Part shown: in pieces, positions 26,790-37,559 of the stretch | How the letters are laid out: each line of letters starts with the position of its first letter | How positions within the stretch are numbered: the first letter of the stretch is position 1 | Origin: Collinsella stercoris DSM 13279 | Lineage (GTDB): Bacteria; Actinomycetota; Coriobacteriia; Coriobacteriales; Coriobacteriaceae | NCBI RefSeq assembly: GCF_020735465.1 | Contig: NZ_CP085935.1 | Span: forward strand, 868,001 to 932,000 | Length of the DNA stretch: 64,000 nt | Reading direction: 5' to 3' | Made by a program: the position numbers and the translations under genes | Notes under the pieces: generated by a model | What the model saw: the letters and a program-made list of their open reading frames with translations, nothing else | What the model was told of the DNA's origin: nothing | The model's database searches: none

Positions 26790-28055
26790 TTACGGCCGCA
26801 CCTGCCCCGCGCCTCGGAGCTCATACTTGTACGTTGTGAGCGCCTCAGCGGCAAATGGGCCACGAGCGTGCAGTTTCTGGGTCGAAATGCCGATTTCGGC
26901 GCCCAAGCCGAACTCGCCGCCGTCGGTGAAGCGTGTGCTCGCATTCGCGTACACGGCGGCGGCGTCCACCTCGCGCAGGAAGCGCTCGCACGCGGCCTCG
27001 TCCTCGGCGACGATCGCCTCGGAGTGGCCCGTGCCGTAGCGGTTCACGTGCGCGATGGCCTCATCGATCCCGCTCACGACTCTCACGCTGATCTCGAGCG
27101 CAAGATACTCGCGCCCCCAATCCTCTTCCGTCGCATCGACGAACTCACCGGCAAAGGCGACGCCGCGGACGCGCTCATCGCCGTGAATCACCACGCCGGC
27201 GGAGCCGAGCTCGGAGAGCGCCTCTGGCAGGAAGGCATCGGCGATCGAGTCGTCCACAAGCAGGGACTCGCACGCATTGCACACGCCTACGCGCTGGGTC
27301 TTGGCGTTCATGATGATCGCGCGAGCCTTGGCAAAATCGGCGCTCTCATGAACGTAGATGTGACAGTTGCCCGTGCCCGTCTCGATAACCGGCACCAGGC
27401 TCTCACGAACACAGCGCTGGATGAGGCCGGCACCACCGCGCGGAATCAGAACATCCACCACTCCGCGCAGCGCCATGAGCGCCCCCGTTGCAGCGCGATC
27501 GGTCATCTCGATGATGGAAACCGCCGCCCTGTCGAATCCGCTCGCCTCTACGGCATCCGCCAAGATGCGGGCGATTGCGACACAGCTGTTCTGAGCGATG
27601 GAACCTCCACGCAAAATGCAGGCGTTACCCGTGCGGACGCAGATGCCGGCGGCGTCGGCGGTCACGTTGGGACGTGCCTCGTACACCATCGCGACAAGCC
27701 CCAAAGGCACGCTCACGCGCCTTAGATGAACGCCCTCGCTGATGTCGCGCTCATCGAGCACGCGCCCCACGGGGTCGGGCAAATCGGCGAGCTTATCGAG
27801 GCCTGCGGCCATGCCCTCGACGCGCTTCGGCGTGAGCAGTAAACGGTCGAGCAAACCCTCGGATGTACCCGCGGCGCGCGCGGCGTCCATATCGAGGGCG
27901 TTCGCCTCGAGAACCTCGTCGGCACGCTGGCGAAGCGAGGCGGCCATGGCGCGCACCGCGGCGCGGCGGGCCTCGTCGGAGGCAAATCCCAATGAACGCG
28001 AGGCTTCCTTCGCGTTTCGAGCAAGCTCCTCTACATAAGCGTTGATGTCTGCCAT
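26790..28055 (-). CDS. proA: Glutamate-5-semialdehyde dehydrogenase (gamma-glutamyl phosphate reductase)
   Basis: 421 aa aldehyde-dehydrogenase-fold enzyme, second step of proline synthesis from glutamate. The family blocks VPLGLVAMVYEARPNVTADAA, CILRGGSIA and the catalytic cysteine region RVGVCNACESLLV (C259 likely nucleophile) are intact. proB lies 6.7 kb away, separated by the beta-glucoside PTS operon, although both run on the minus strand; in many genomes they are adjacent. Confidence 0.96.
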   Translation of the reverse strand: MADINAYVEELARNAKEASRSLGFASDEARRAAVRAMAASLRQRADEVLEANALDMDAARAAGTSEGLLDRLLLTPKRVEGMAAGLDKLADLPDPVGRVLDERDISEGVHLRRVSVPLGLVAMVYEARPNVTADAAGICVRTGNACILRGGSIAQNSCVAIARILADAVEASGFDRAAVSIIEMTDRAATGALMALRGVVDVLIPRGGAGLIQRCVRESLVPVIETGTGNCHIYVHESADFAKARAIIMNAKTQRVGVCNACESLLVDDSIADAFLPEALSELGSAGVVIHGDERVRGVAFAGEFVDATEEDWGREYLALEISVRVVSGIDEAIAHVNRYGTGHSEAIVAEDEAACERFLREVDAAAVYANASTRFTDGGEFGLGAEIGISTQKLHARGPFAAEALTTYKYELRGAGQVRP

Positions 28056-28065
28056 AGTTGCCCTT

Positions 28066-28308
28066 CTAAACCGCGATGCTCAACTCATACAGCTCATGGG
28101 GAGCGATATCCTGACCATTCGGCCAGGAAATGCCCCTGCCTCCAGCAAGCATACTGACGCAGTTGAAATAACTTGGCTCAAGCAGCTCACCGAACCAAGA
28201 TCCCGTCATATACGGAGCGACGTCAAAAACCCTGCGCTCACCCGAATCATATTCAAGAAGAAGACAGTGCCCGTCCTGCGGGGTCACGCTCGTCAAAAGC
28301 GGATACAT
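28066..28308 (-). CDS. DUF2442-family small protein
   Basis: 80 aa: MYPLLTSVTPQDGHCLLLEY with later GRGISWPNGQDIAPHELY, typical of DUF2442. Encoded right after a DUF4160 protein (9-bp gap), a pairing that recurs in bacteria and has been suggested to be toxin-antitoxin-like. AGGAG sits 6 nt before this ATG but abuts an earlier one, so the later ATG is chosen. Confidence 0.8.
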   Translation of the reverse strand: MYPLLTSVTPQDGHCLLLEYDSGERRVFDVAPYMTGSWFGELLEPSYFNCVSMLAGGRGISWPNGQDIAPHELYELSIAV

Positions 28309-28317
28309 GGTCATCTC

Positions 28318-28584
28318 CTAACGAAGGGGATCGATACGGAAGGACTGCTCTCCAGCGGAAAGCAGGTCCCAGTTCGCCCGCAGTTCGTCCTTATGTATTT
28401 CCATCCATGCCAGCAACAACTTGAGCTTGCTCTTGGGAATGGAACCTTCGAGTATTTCGCCCTCGAGGCTGACGACGATTTCGTCACCAGAAAACATCGC
28501 ATGGACATGCGGGAGCTTGTGCTTGCCGCCAAGCTCCCGATACATATAGACGACGATACCGAAAAACATACTCAACGCCGGCAT
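28318..28584 (-). CDS. DUF4160-family small protein
   Basis: 88 aa starting MPALSMFFGIVVYMY with the family-typical KLPHVHAMFSGDEIVVSLEG and LKLLLAWMEIHKDELRANWDLL. GGGGG precedes the ATG at 28584; a longer frame has no ribosome-binding site. First gene of the DUF4160-DUF2442 pair; molecular function unknown. Confidence 0.8.
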   Translation of the reverse strand: MPALSMFFGIVVYMYRELGGKHKLPHVHAMFSGDEIVVSLEGEILEGSIPKSKLKLLLAWMEIHKDELRANWDLLSAGEQSFRIDPLR

Positions 28585-28756
28585 AGGACCCCCAAAATAA
28601 TAACCGTTCCCCAAGTCTACCCAACATGAACGGCGATGTGCAAAATGCACCCTTATCCAGATTAATCATCGGGGGTCCGTCGCATCGATTCCAAGGTCGA
28701 CTTCTCCATGCGATCGATTCGGCCCCGAGCGCATACGACAAAACCATCAAACGCGA

Positions 28757-28788
28757 AAACGGTCGCCTGCATATGCAGACGACCGTTT
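28757..28788 (-). terminator. Terminator of the beta-glucoside PTS operon
   Basis: 32-bp near-perfect palindrome (AAACGGTCG and CTGCATATGCAG core, one mismatched pair) about 65 bp past the glucosidase stop; on the minus strand it is followed by TCGCGTTT. Confidence 0.7.
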
Positions 28789-28854
28789 AACAAATCATGC
28801 GGCGAAGCGCTCACTTCTCACGCGGAAACCGAATATCGGTCCGTCATCGAAGCG

Positions 28855-30345
<1,491 letters not shown>

Positions 30346-30418
30346 TCAAAGCGGGGCGCGACTCACGTGCGCCCCGCACACGACGAGCGGTACGTACCCA
30401 GTTGGAATGAACGGCGGG

Positions 30419-31705
30419 TTACTCAGACGCGGTCTCGTTCGCCAAGCACTGCTTGTCGTACATCTTGACGAACGGGGCGTAAATGAGGAAGCCCAGGACG
30501 AAGCCGATGACGGGCAGCAGGCAGTTCTGCCAAGCAAGGGACTGCAGGAACTCCTGCAGGATGACGGGCAGGGCGGTCATGATGAGCACATGCGGTGGCT
30601 GGAAGAACCCAACCATGAAACCAGCGTAGAAGATGGCGGTCATGATCACGGCGTTCAGGATGAACGGAATGCACAGGATCGGGTTGAACATGATCGGCGC
30701 GCCGAAGACAATCGGCTCGGAAATATTGAAAATCGCGGGCACGACGCTCGCCTTGCCGATGGCGCGGCACTGCTCGGACTTGGCGTGCAGGAAATGGACG
30801 GCCAGCGGCAAGGTGTTACCCGTACCGCCGCAGCATGCAGCGGCGCCGAACAGGAAAACGGGATTGAACACGGGGTCGGCGCCAGAGGCGACCAGCTCGG
30901 CGTTCACGCCGTACGCCTGCATCATGACGGGCATGATGACCATATAGGCGATCATGGTGCCGTGGATGCCGACGCTCCAGAAAAGCATGGCTATGAACAC
31001 GATGACGATCATGCCGGGACCGGAAACAAGTGCGTTGAGCGGGATGGACAAGATGCCCATGATCGCCGCAGGGATGTTCGCGCCCATGACGTTCTGCAAC
31101 AGCGTGTTGAGGCCGAGCCAAAGCACGATATTGGCGAGCAGCGGAATGAGCGTGGCAAAGGAGTCGGAGAGGAACGGCGGCACGGAATCGGGCATCTTGA
31201 GGGCGATGTGATGGTCCTGGAAGAACTTGATGATACGCACGACCAAGATCGCCATGATCATGGCGGTGAACATGCCGCTGCCGCCCAAGAAGGAGGTGTC
31301 GAGCATGCTCTTGGTGGAGCCGTCGGCGAGCGTGACCTGCTGGACGGGAGCGCACACCATCATGAACAGGAACATGGACACGAAGCCGTTTGCAACCTCG
31401 CCCTTCATCTCCAGGTTCTTGGTGTAGCTATAGGCGACGCCGAACGACGCGGCAAGGCCCACGACGCCCATCGTCATGTTGTAGGGCAGCTGAAGCCACT
31501 GGTAGACGGGATCGGTGGTCTCCAAGATGCCGGAGATGTTGAGCAGCATCGAGATGATGGAGAACACCGCGCCGGCGAGGATGAGATTCATCGTGCCCAT
31601 CATGCCGCCGCTGATGGAGCTGAATATCTTGTTGGACTGCATCTTGCCGCCGAGCTCCTGTAGCATCTGGATCGGCTTCGATTCAAACAACTTGTCAAAA
31701 TTCAT
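30419..31705 (-). CDS. celB: PTS lactose/cellobiose-type EIIC permease
   Basis: 428 aa integral membrane transporter with about ten membrane segments, starting MNFDKLFESKPIQMLQELGG. Typical CelB length. AGGAGG precedes the start, and EIIB is encoded 12 bp upstream. Transports and, with EIIA/EIIB, phosphorylates a beta-glucoside. Confidence 0.92.
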   Translation of the reverse strand: MNFDKLFESKPIQMLQELGGKMQSNKIFSSISGGMMGTMNLILAGAVFSIISMLLNISGILETTDPVYQWLQLPYNMTMGVVGLAASFGVAYSYTKNLEMKGEVANGFVSMFLFMMVCAPVQQVTLADGSTKSMLDTSFLGGSGMFTAMIMAILVVRIIKFFQDHHIALKMPDSVPPFLSDSFATLIPLLANIVLWLGLNTLLQNVMGANIPAAIMGILSIPLNALVSGPGMIVIVFIAMLFWSVGIHGTMIAYMVIMPVMMQAYGVNAELVASGADPVFNPVFLFGAAACCGGTGNTLPLAVHFLHAKSEQCRAIGKASVVPAIFNISEPIVFGAPIMFNPILCIPFILNAVIMTAIFYAGFMVGFFQPPHVLIMTALPVILQEFLQSLAWQNCLLPVIGFVLGFLIYAPFVKMYDKQCLANETASE

Positions 31706-31717
31706 AATCTGAGCCTC

Positions 31718-32017
31718 CTATCCCTGAACGAGCCCATCGATGAGCTTGAAGATGTTCGCGCAGTTGCCGATACCGTAATCTGCGGGCGGAATGACGGCGA
31801 CGGGGATCGGGTCGACGGCCTTCTCGACATTCGCCTTCTGATAGGAGACCTGAGGCCCCATGAGGACGCAATCGGCGCCCTCGCACTCGACGGCGGCGTT
31901 GCTCACGCCCGTCGCCGAGATCTCGAACTCGATGCCCTGCTCGGCGGCGTACTTCTCCAGCTTCTTCATGAGAATGCTGGTGGACATGCCCGCAGCGCAA
32001 ACCAATAAGACTTTCAT
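31718..32017 (-). CDS. celA: PTS cellobiose-type EIIB
   Basis: 99 aa; phosphorylated cysteine is C7 in LLVCAAGMSTS, the family P-loop. Accepts phosphate from the neighbouring EIIA and passes it to sugar bound in EIIC. Confidence 0.94.
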   Translation of the reverse strand: MKVLLVCAAGMSTSILMKKLEKYAAEQGIEFEISATGVSNAAVECEGADCVLMGPQVSYQKANVEKAVDPIPVAVIPPADYGIGNCANIFKLIDGLVQG

Positions 32018-32083
32018 GGCTGTTCCTTCCTATCCGAGCGCCCCTCCCTGTGGGCGCTTGAGACGCCTTCCGCGCGCGACGAC

Positions 32084-32434
32084 CTACTCGGCGTGCGCCA
32101 TCTGCTTGTAGAGGTACACGATCTCCTCGATGAGTTCTTGGGCCAACATCGAGGTCATCAGATGGTCCTGGGCATGGACGAGCATGACGTCCACGGGCGT
32201 GTGCTCGCCGTTCGCCTCCTTCACCAAGAGCCCCGTCTGCTGGTGATGAGCTTCAATGCCCGCCTGCTTGGACTGCTCGAGCAGCTCGTCGGCGCGGTCG
32301 AAGTCACCCTCGCGCGCCGCGTGCAGCGCCTCGAAGGCAAGGCTGCGCGCGTTGCCGGCTGCGGCGATGAGGCCGAACGAGAACATCTCCATGCCCTCGT
32401 CGGCACCTCCATTCTCAACGTCATGCTCTGCCAT
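32084..32434 (-). CDS. celC: PTS lactose/cellobiose-type EIIA
   Basis: 116 aa helical EIIA. Active histidine H87 in MLVHAQDHLMTS, with D90 as the metal-site aspartate. About 12 extra residues precede the core. AAAGGAG upstream. First enzyme gene of the operon, directly after the regulator. Confidence 0.94.
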   Translation of the reverse strand: MAEHDVENGGADEGMEMFSFGLIAAAGNARSLAFEALHAAREGDFDRADELLEQSKQAGIEAHHQQTGLLVKEANGEHTPVDVMLVHAQDHLMTSMLAQELIEEIVYLYKQMAHAE

Positions 32435-32529
32435 GTTTCTCCTTTCCTCGTGGGCTACCAGCCCGTTTCCTCGAATCCGCGACGGGCGCGTCTGGCGCCC
32501 GCAGAATCCACTCCGTAGACATGCGCTCC

Positions 32530-34287
32530 TCAGGGGCTCTCAAGCTGGAAAAGCTCCATGAGGGTCGACCAATCCTGATGCTCGATGAGCCGCGAGATCG
32601 CCTCCTCGTCGGTGAAGACGTCAGCCAGGGCGCTCAAGAAGGCGTCGAGTTCCGGTCCGCCGATGCGCGAGAAGCAGATGAGGAACACCGCTCGCACGCA
32701 GGTGCCTATCTCGTCCCAAACGACCGGCTGGTCGAGCAGCGCGACAGCGACGACGGTGTCGTCGCTCACCGACTCCAGCGGGTGAGGCATGGCGACCATG
32801 TTGCCGAACGAGGTCGTCGCGGCGGCCTCTCGCTCGAAGACGAGCGGCTCCAGCTCCTCATAACCCGAACGGCCATCGCGCACGGCGGCGCACAGGAAGT
32901 GCAGGACCTCATCCTTCGACGTAAGACGCATATGGGGAAAGAACAGCTCGGGATCGAAATGACCGGCGACTATGCACCCTTTGTCCCCAAAGCGCAGCAA
33001 GTCGCGGATCTCATCCGCCGCCGCGTCATCGAAAAAGAACGGGACCTCGCGTACCGGGACGGGGAGCTTCGCGGAGATGGGCACCGTGGTGAACACATAA
33101 TCTATACGGGAGAAGTCCACGTCGGCGACGTGCATGACATCACAGGTCTCTATGGACTCGACATATGAGCCGAACTCCTTTTGGCAGCGGCACTTCAGCA
33201 ACCGGGCGCTCCCCGCGCCGGAAGCGCACACCACGAGGAGGCGCTTGCGGGGCGCTTGGCTGCGTTGGCGCTCCAAGGCGAGCGCAAACGCCATGGCGAT
33301 GTAGCCGATCTCGTCGTTGGACGGGGCGGTCCCGAATTCCCGGTGCAAGACCTCGCAGGCATCGACCGCCATGGACCACGCTAGCGGGTAATGAGTCGTG
33401 ATATCCCCCAACAAGGGGTTCTTGAGGTTCATCTGGCTGCGAAGACGGACCGCAAGCGGAACGAGGTGCCGCGCGAGGTTCATACGCAGCTCGATGTCCT
33501 CGTCGAAATCGAAATGAAAATGCGTTCGGACGGAATCGAGCATGTCGCTCACGAGCGCCCAGATCTCATCGGATATCACAAGGCCGCCCTCGGGCTCCTC
33601 GTTGCTCAGGGCGTCATTCAGCGTGCGCTTGCCCGCAAGGTGAATCGCGATGTAGGCGACCTCCTCCTCGGGCAGCTCCATGCCAAGCCGGGACTTGATT
33701 CCCCCAGCGACGCGGCGGGCGGCTGCGTACTCACTGCGGCGCTCGATGTCGGACATGTCCTCGGACGCCAAGGGGACGTAGCATCCCGCGTTGATGCGCA
33801 CGAGCGCGATGGCGATGTGCACCAGCAGATTCTGATATGAGATGGCATTGATGTTGATGGGGCCGTCGGTAAGAGCGTCCTCCACACTCGCCGCGATCAC
33901 CTCGAGAGACTCGCGCTGCATCCCCATGCGCTGGAACAACGATTCGGGAGCGGACGATGGGGCGGGCGCGGCGTCACCGATACCGCCGAGGAGGCACGTC
34001 GCATCGCCCATGGCGCTGGCGGCAAGGCACAGGCGCCGATTGAGCTCGAGACCGGAGACCCGCATGCCGTAGCGGGGACGGCGCTCCAATACCAAATCGT
34101 ACCGGTTGAGGATGCGCTCGACGTCACGCAGGTCGAGGGAAAGCGTGCTGCGTGAACATGCGCAAGCATCGGCGAGATCGTCGGCGAATACCCAGTCGTT
34201 GCGCATGAGCAGGTCGTTCAGCAGATAGACCACTCGCTCGGCGCGCGTCGCGGGAACCCCGTGAACGAGAGAGGGGGAGCTGTGCAT
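32530..34287 (-). CDS. PRD-containing PTS-regulated activator (LicR/CelR type), main part
   Basis: 585 aa from the first ATG in this frame. Order: Mga-type HTH (about 14-78), PRD1 (H157, H216), PRD2 (H274 region), EIIB-like domain (C354 in LLVVCASGAGSARLL) and EIIA-like domain (H502 in MPHPLES). Such activators bind upstream of beta-glucoside PTS operons when phosphorylated by HPr and unphosphorylated by EIIB. The normal family N-terminus (first HTH) lies just upstream in another frame (34320-34499), separated by a G12 tract; with 10 or 13 Gs the two would join. The ATG at 34287 has no obvious ribosome-binding site, so expression of this fragment alone is doubtful. Confidence 0.88.
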   Translation of the reverse strand: MHSSPSLVHGVPATRAERVVYLLNDLLMRNDWVFADDLADACACSRSTLSLDLRDVERILNRYDLVLERRPRYGMRVSGLELNRRLCLAASAMGDATCLLGGIGDAAPAPSSAPESLFQRMGMQRESLEVIAASVEDALTDGPININAISYQNLLVHIAIALVRINAGCYVPLASEDMSDIERRSEYAAARRVAGGIKSRLGMELPEEEVAYIAIHLAGKRTLNDALSNEEPEGGLVISDEIWALVSDMLDSVRTHFHFDFDEDIELRMNLARHLVPLAVRLRSQMNLKNPLLGDITTHYPLAWSMAVDACEVLHREFGTAPSNDEIGYIAMAFALALERQRSQAPRKRLLVVCASGAGSARLLKCRCQKEFGSYVESIETCDVMHVADVDFSRIDYVFTTVPISAKLPVPVREVPFFFDDAAADEIRDLLRFGDKGCIVAGHFDPELFFPHMRLTSKDEVLHFLCAAVRDGRSGYEELEPLVFEREAAATTSFGNMVAMPHPLESVSDDTVVAVALLDQPVVWDEIGTCVRAVFLICFSRIGGPELDAFLSALADVFTDEEAISRLIEHQDWSTLMELFQLESP

Positions 34288-34319
34288 GAGGGCACGGTAT
34301 GCGCCCTCATCGGCGATCT

Positions 34320-34499
34320 CTAGGAAGTATCCCCCCCCCCCCGACGCTTTGCGAGGGAGGCCGCACGTCCGAGGCGCTCATTCGCCTCGCGCGCGAAGGA
34401 GCGGATGCTGCGCGTGCTCACACCCATGCGGGCGGCGATGGCATCGGGAGTGATACCGGGCTCGGCCTCGACGCATTCGAGCAACTCGCGCCAGCGCAT
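34320..34499 (-). pseudogene. N-terminal HTH segment of the PRD regulator, out of frame
   Basis: 59 codons from ATG 34499 encode an HTH_11-like domain (LLECVEAEPGITPDAIAARM, GVSTRSIRSFAREANERLG) with a strong GAGAGGGGGGAG ribosome-binding site, then reach the G tract and a stop (TAG at 34320-34322). Reading across the tract in the other frame gives GYFLEIADEGAYRAL and then the main regulator, the natural continuation in LicR-type proteins. A joined protein would be about 656 aa. Could be a phase-off state, a true mutation or a homopolymer sequencing error. Confidence 0.85.
34331..34342. repeat. Homopolymer C12 (G12 in the coding strand)
   Basis: Twelve consecutive C on the plus strand inside the regulator coding region. 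Only 10 or 13 would keep the frame. By far the longest homopolymer noticed in the window. Confidence 0.97.
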
Positions 34500-34784
34500 G
34501 CTCCCCCCTCTCTCAGACGCACGCCGCCCCGCGGCGCCACATTCGCTTCCAAGGGAAGTCTAACCCGAGGGGGAGCATCCGCTCCAACGCGACTCTTGCC
34601 GTGAATATTGGCAAAGTCTCGGATGGAGACAGGATTGCCAGATAAACAGGGTTCTAGGCCGAGTCGACGCCGAAGACGGCATCGGAGCTGGCACCGCGCG
34701 GTGGAAGAGGCGCGCCGTTCACGGAAAGATTCAGACCGCTCACGGGCGAGAGAACGGCCGAGCATCAATGACGGGCGCAGTCCC

Positions 34785-35903
34785 TTACGCGAAGACGATC
34801 AGGTTGTCGCGGTGGATGGCGGGCTTGTTGGCGAGCGCGGCGAGCAGGTGGTTACCCGCGATGTCCTCCTGGCGGCGCCCGGCGGCGAGCTCGAGTACGT
34901 CGCGGCCGGCCTCCGCGATGCCGCGGGCGAGCACGAACCCGCTCGCGTCGCGCACATCGAGGACGTCGCCCGCCGCAAAGGAGCCCTCGACGGATGAGAT
35001 ACCGACCGGCAGCAGCGAGCTCCCCCGCTTCACAAGCGCGTCGGCCGCGCCCGCATCAACCGTCACCGACCCATGGGCGCTATCGCCGAGCGCGATCCAG
35101 AGCTTGCGCGGAGCGATCTCCAGACGGCCCGTGGGCGGCACGAACCGCGTGCCCACCTGCTCGCCGTTTGCAAGGCGCACCAGCGGGAGCTCCTCGGCAC
35201 CCGAGCAGATGACGCTCTCGATGCCGGCCGTCATAAGGATGCGGCAGCTGCGGATCTTGGTGATCATGCCGCCCGTGCCCACCGTGGTGGTCGAATCTCC
35301 CGCAGAGCCGATGATCGCGGCGTCGATCTTGTCCACACGCGGAATGAACTCGGCATTCGGATCAAGCGAGGGGTTGGCCGTGTACAGGCCGTCGATATCG
35401 GAGAGCGTCACGCACAGATCAGCGGAAACCAGGCAGCTCACAAGGGCGGCGAGCGTGTCGTTATCGCCGAACTTGATCTCGTCGACAGCGGTGGTGTCGT
35501 TCTCGTTCACGATGGGCACCACGCCCAAATCGACGAGGCGCGTGAGGGCATCGCGAGCATGCAGATACGAGGTACGGCGTGCCGTGTCACCACGCGTGAG
35601 CAGGACGAGTGAGGTGAGAAGACCCACCGCCCGAAACTCCTCATCGTAGGCGGCGGAGAGTACGCACTGCCCCACCGAGGCGCACGCCTGCAGGCTCGGC
35701 ATGTCCGCGGGCCTGCGCTCAAATCCGAGCAAAGGCGCGCCGCACGCGATGGCGCCGGAGCTCACTACGACGAGATTCCACCCGGCCTCGCACAGGTCGC
35801 GCGCTTGGGAGGCGAGGGCGGAGATGAAATCACGCCGCAGCTCACCGTCCTCGACCAGTGTCGAGGATCCGATCTTCACGACCATGGTCTTACGTGCAGT
35901 CAT
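34785..35903 (-). CDS. proB: Glutamate 5-kinase
   Basis: 372 aa with an amino-acid-kinase domain (VVKIGSSTLVEDGELR, VSSGAIACG, GDNDTLAALV) and a C-terminal PUA domain (from about 280), the standard ProB architecture. First step of proline synthesis. Its ATG overlaps the stop of the upstream nicotinate phosphoribosyltransferase gene (TGATG), so the two are probably translationally coupled even though pathways differ. Confidence 0.95.
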   Translation of the reverse strand: MTARKTMVVKIGSSTLVEDGELRRDFISALASQARDLCEAGWNLVVVSSGAIACGAPLLGFERRPADMPSLQACASVGQCVLSAAYDEEFRAVGLLTSLVLLTRGDTARRTSYLHARDALTRLVDLGVVPIVNENDTTAVDEIKFGDNDTLAALVSCLVSADLCVTLSDIDGLYTANPSLDPNAEFIPRVDKIDAAIIGSAGDSTTTVGTGGMITKIRSCRILMTAGIESVICSGAEELPLVRLANGEQVGTRFVPPTGRLEIAPRKLWIALGDSAHGSVTVDAGAADALVKRGSSLLPVGISSVEGSFAAGDVLDVRDASGFVLARGIAEAGRDVLELAAGRRQEDIAGNHLLAALANKPAIHRDNLIVFA

Positions 35904-37414
35904 CACTTTGCCTTCCAGGGGAGAACGGAGGGCGTGGCAGCCATGCGCTCGCGAACGAGCTCGTCGCACACGGCGGCGAGGCCCGCCTCCATGCCCACCA
36001 CGTACGACTGTGGATACAGAAAACGCTTGTAGGCATCGTCAAGTGACTCCAAGGCACTCGCGCAACGAGCCCGCGCCACCTCAATGTCCTCGCGCGGCGA
36101 CGCCGCCGCGCCATTGCGGACCTGCGGTACGAGGAGCTCGCGATAGAAGAACTCGGAAACGTCCGTCACCAGGGCCGCGTCATTCACCGCCACCAACGTG
36201 TGGCCGCGGCACTCGCCCTCCACCATAAGATGATCGGGGTCGTAGATCATATCGCACACAGGTGCACCCGCGGTATCCATATAACGGCGCACCTGCTGAA
36301 CGCCCGGGATCGTGCGCTTGTAGGGCTGCTCGGAAAACTTCATGACGGGCGTCCAGGCTTCCGATGCGCCGTCGCGGCGCGCCGAGAGCTTATACACGCA
36401 GCCAAGCGCTGGCTGGTCGTAGCAGGTCGCCAACTTGGTGCCCACGCCGAACGCATCGACCGGGGCGCCCTGGCCCAACAGGGAGCTGATGGTGTGCTCG
36501 TCGAGATCGTTCGACACGACGATCTTCACGTAGCCGAGGCCCTCCTCATCGAATCGACGGCGCGCATAGGCGGAAAGCTTGGCGAGATCGCCCGAATCGA
36601 TGCGGATGCCGGACAAGCGCTCGCCTTCCGCCTCCATCTCCCGCGCCACGGTGATGGCGTTTTCCACGCCCTCGCGCACGTCGTAGGTGTCCACGAGCAG
36701 GGTGCAGTTCTTGGGCGAGCTCTTGGCGAATGCGCGGAACGCCTCCAACTCGGTTGGGAAACTCAGGACCCAGCTGTGCGCGTGCGTGCCCGAGACGGGG
36801 ATGCCGTAGCGCCGCCCCGCGAGCACGTTGGACGTCGAGGCGCAACCGGCCACGTAGCTCGCGCGCGCCACCGCCACGCCGCCGTCCGGGCCTTGGGCGC
36901 GGCGCAGGCCGAACTCCGCGACGGGCCTGCCCTGAGCCGCCTGGACCACACGGGCGGTCTTGGTCGCCACGAGGGTCTGAAACCCGATGATGTTAAGCAG
37001 GGCGGTCTCAAGCAGCTGGCAATCGAGCATGGGGGCGCTCACGCGCACCATGGGCTCGCGCGCGAACACGAGCTCGCCCTCGGGGATGGCGTCGATATCC
37101 ACCTGCGGACAAAAGCCGCGCAGGAACTCGAGGAAGCCGGGTTTAAACAGGGCACCGCCACCCGGAGCCTCAAGCTCGGCCAGATACGCGATGTCCTCAT
37201 CCGTGAACCGGAAGTTCTCGATGAACTCACCGAGCTCGGCGGTGCCGCACATGACGGCGAAGGAGCTGCCGAAGGGCGCTTCGCGGAAAAACGCGGTGAA
37301 GCAGCCCTGCTCCTCCACCTTGCCGCTCTCCCACAGGCCCTGCGCCATGGTGAGCTCGTACAGATCGGTATTCATGGAGACGTCGGTGGGCCTGGTTATG
37401 TCGGTCAAGGCCAT
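35903..37414 (-). CDS. pncB: Nicotinate phosphoribosyltransferase
   Basis: 503 aa. N-terminus STDLYELTMAQ-like (MNTDLYELTMAQGLWESG), the phosphorylated-His motif SGTHAHSW and SGDLAKLSAYAR phosphate loop are diagnostic. It makes nicotinate mononucleotide in NAD salvage; the amidating NAD synthetase is encoded at 52945. AAAGGAT precedes ATG 37414. Confidence 0.93.
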   Translation of the reverse strand: MALTDITRPTDVSMNTDLYELTMAQGLWESGKVEEQGCFTAFFREAPFGSSFAVMCGTAELGEFIENFRFTDEDIAYLAELEAPGGGALFKPGFLEFLRGFCPQVDIDAIPEGELVFAREPMVRVSAPMLDCQLLETALLNIIGFQTLVATKTARVVQAAQGRPVAEFGLRRAQGPDGGVAVARASYVAGCASTSNVLAGRRYGIPVSGTHAHSWVLSFPTELEAFRAFAKSSPKNCTLLVDTYDVREGVENAITVAREMEAEGERLSGIRIDSGDLAKLSAYARRRFDEEGLGYVKIVVSNDLDEHTISSLLGQGAPVDAFGVGTKLATCYDQPALGCVYKLSARRDGASEAWTPVMKFSEQPYKRTIPGVQQVRRYMDTAGAPVCDMIYDPDHLMVEGECRGHTLVAVNDAALVTDVSEFFYRELLVPQVRNGAAASPREDIEVARARCASALESLDDAYKRFLYPQSYVVGMEAGLAAVCDELVRERMAATPSVLPWKAK

Positions 37415-37559
37415 GGGAAGATCCTTTCCGAAGTGATGCGTAAGGGGCGCTAGGCGCGTCGTGCAGACGAACGAGGTCGATCGACGCACGTCCGCGCGAC
37501 ATGAATCCACCCTCGTGCGGGCATGCCGAGCGGCCGGAACGCCACGGCGTGCCGGACGG

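Noticed and set aside
34299-34604. 101-codon open frame on the plus strand across the C12 tract
   Set aside because: Antisense to the regulator's HTH segment, which has a clear start signal and homology-like motif.
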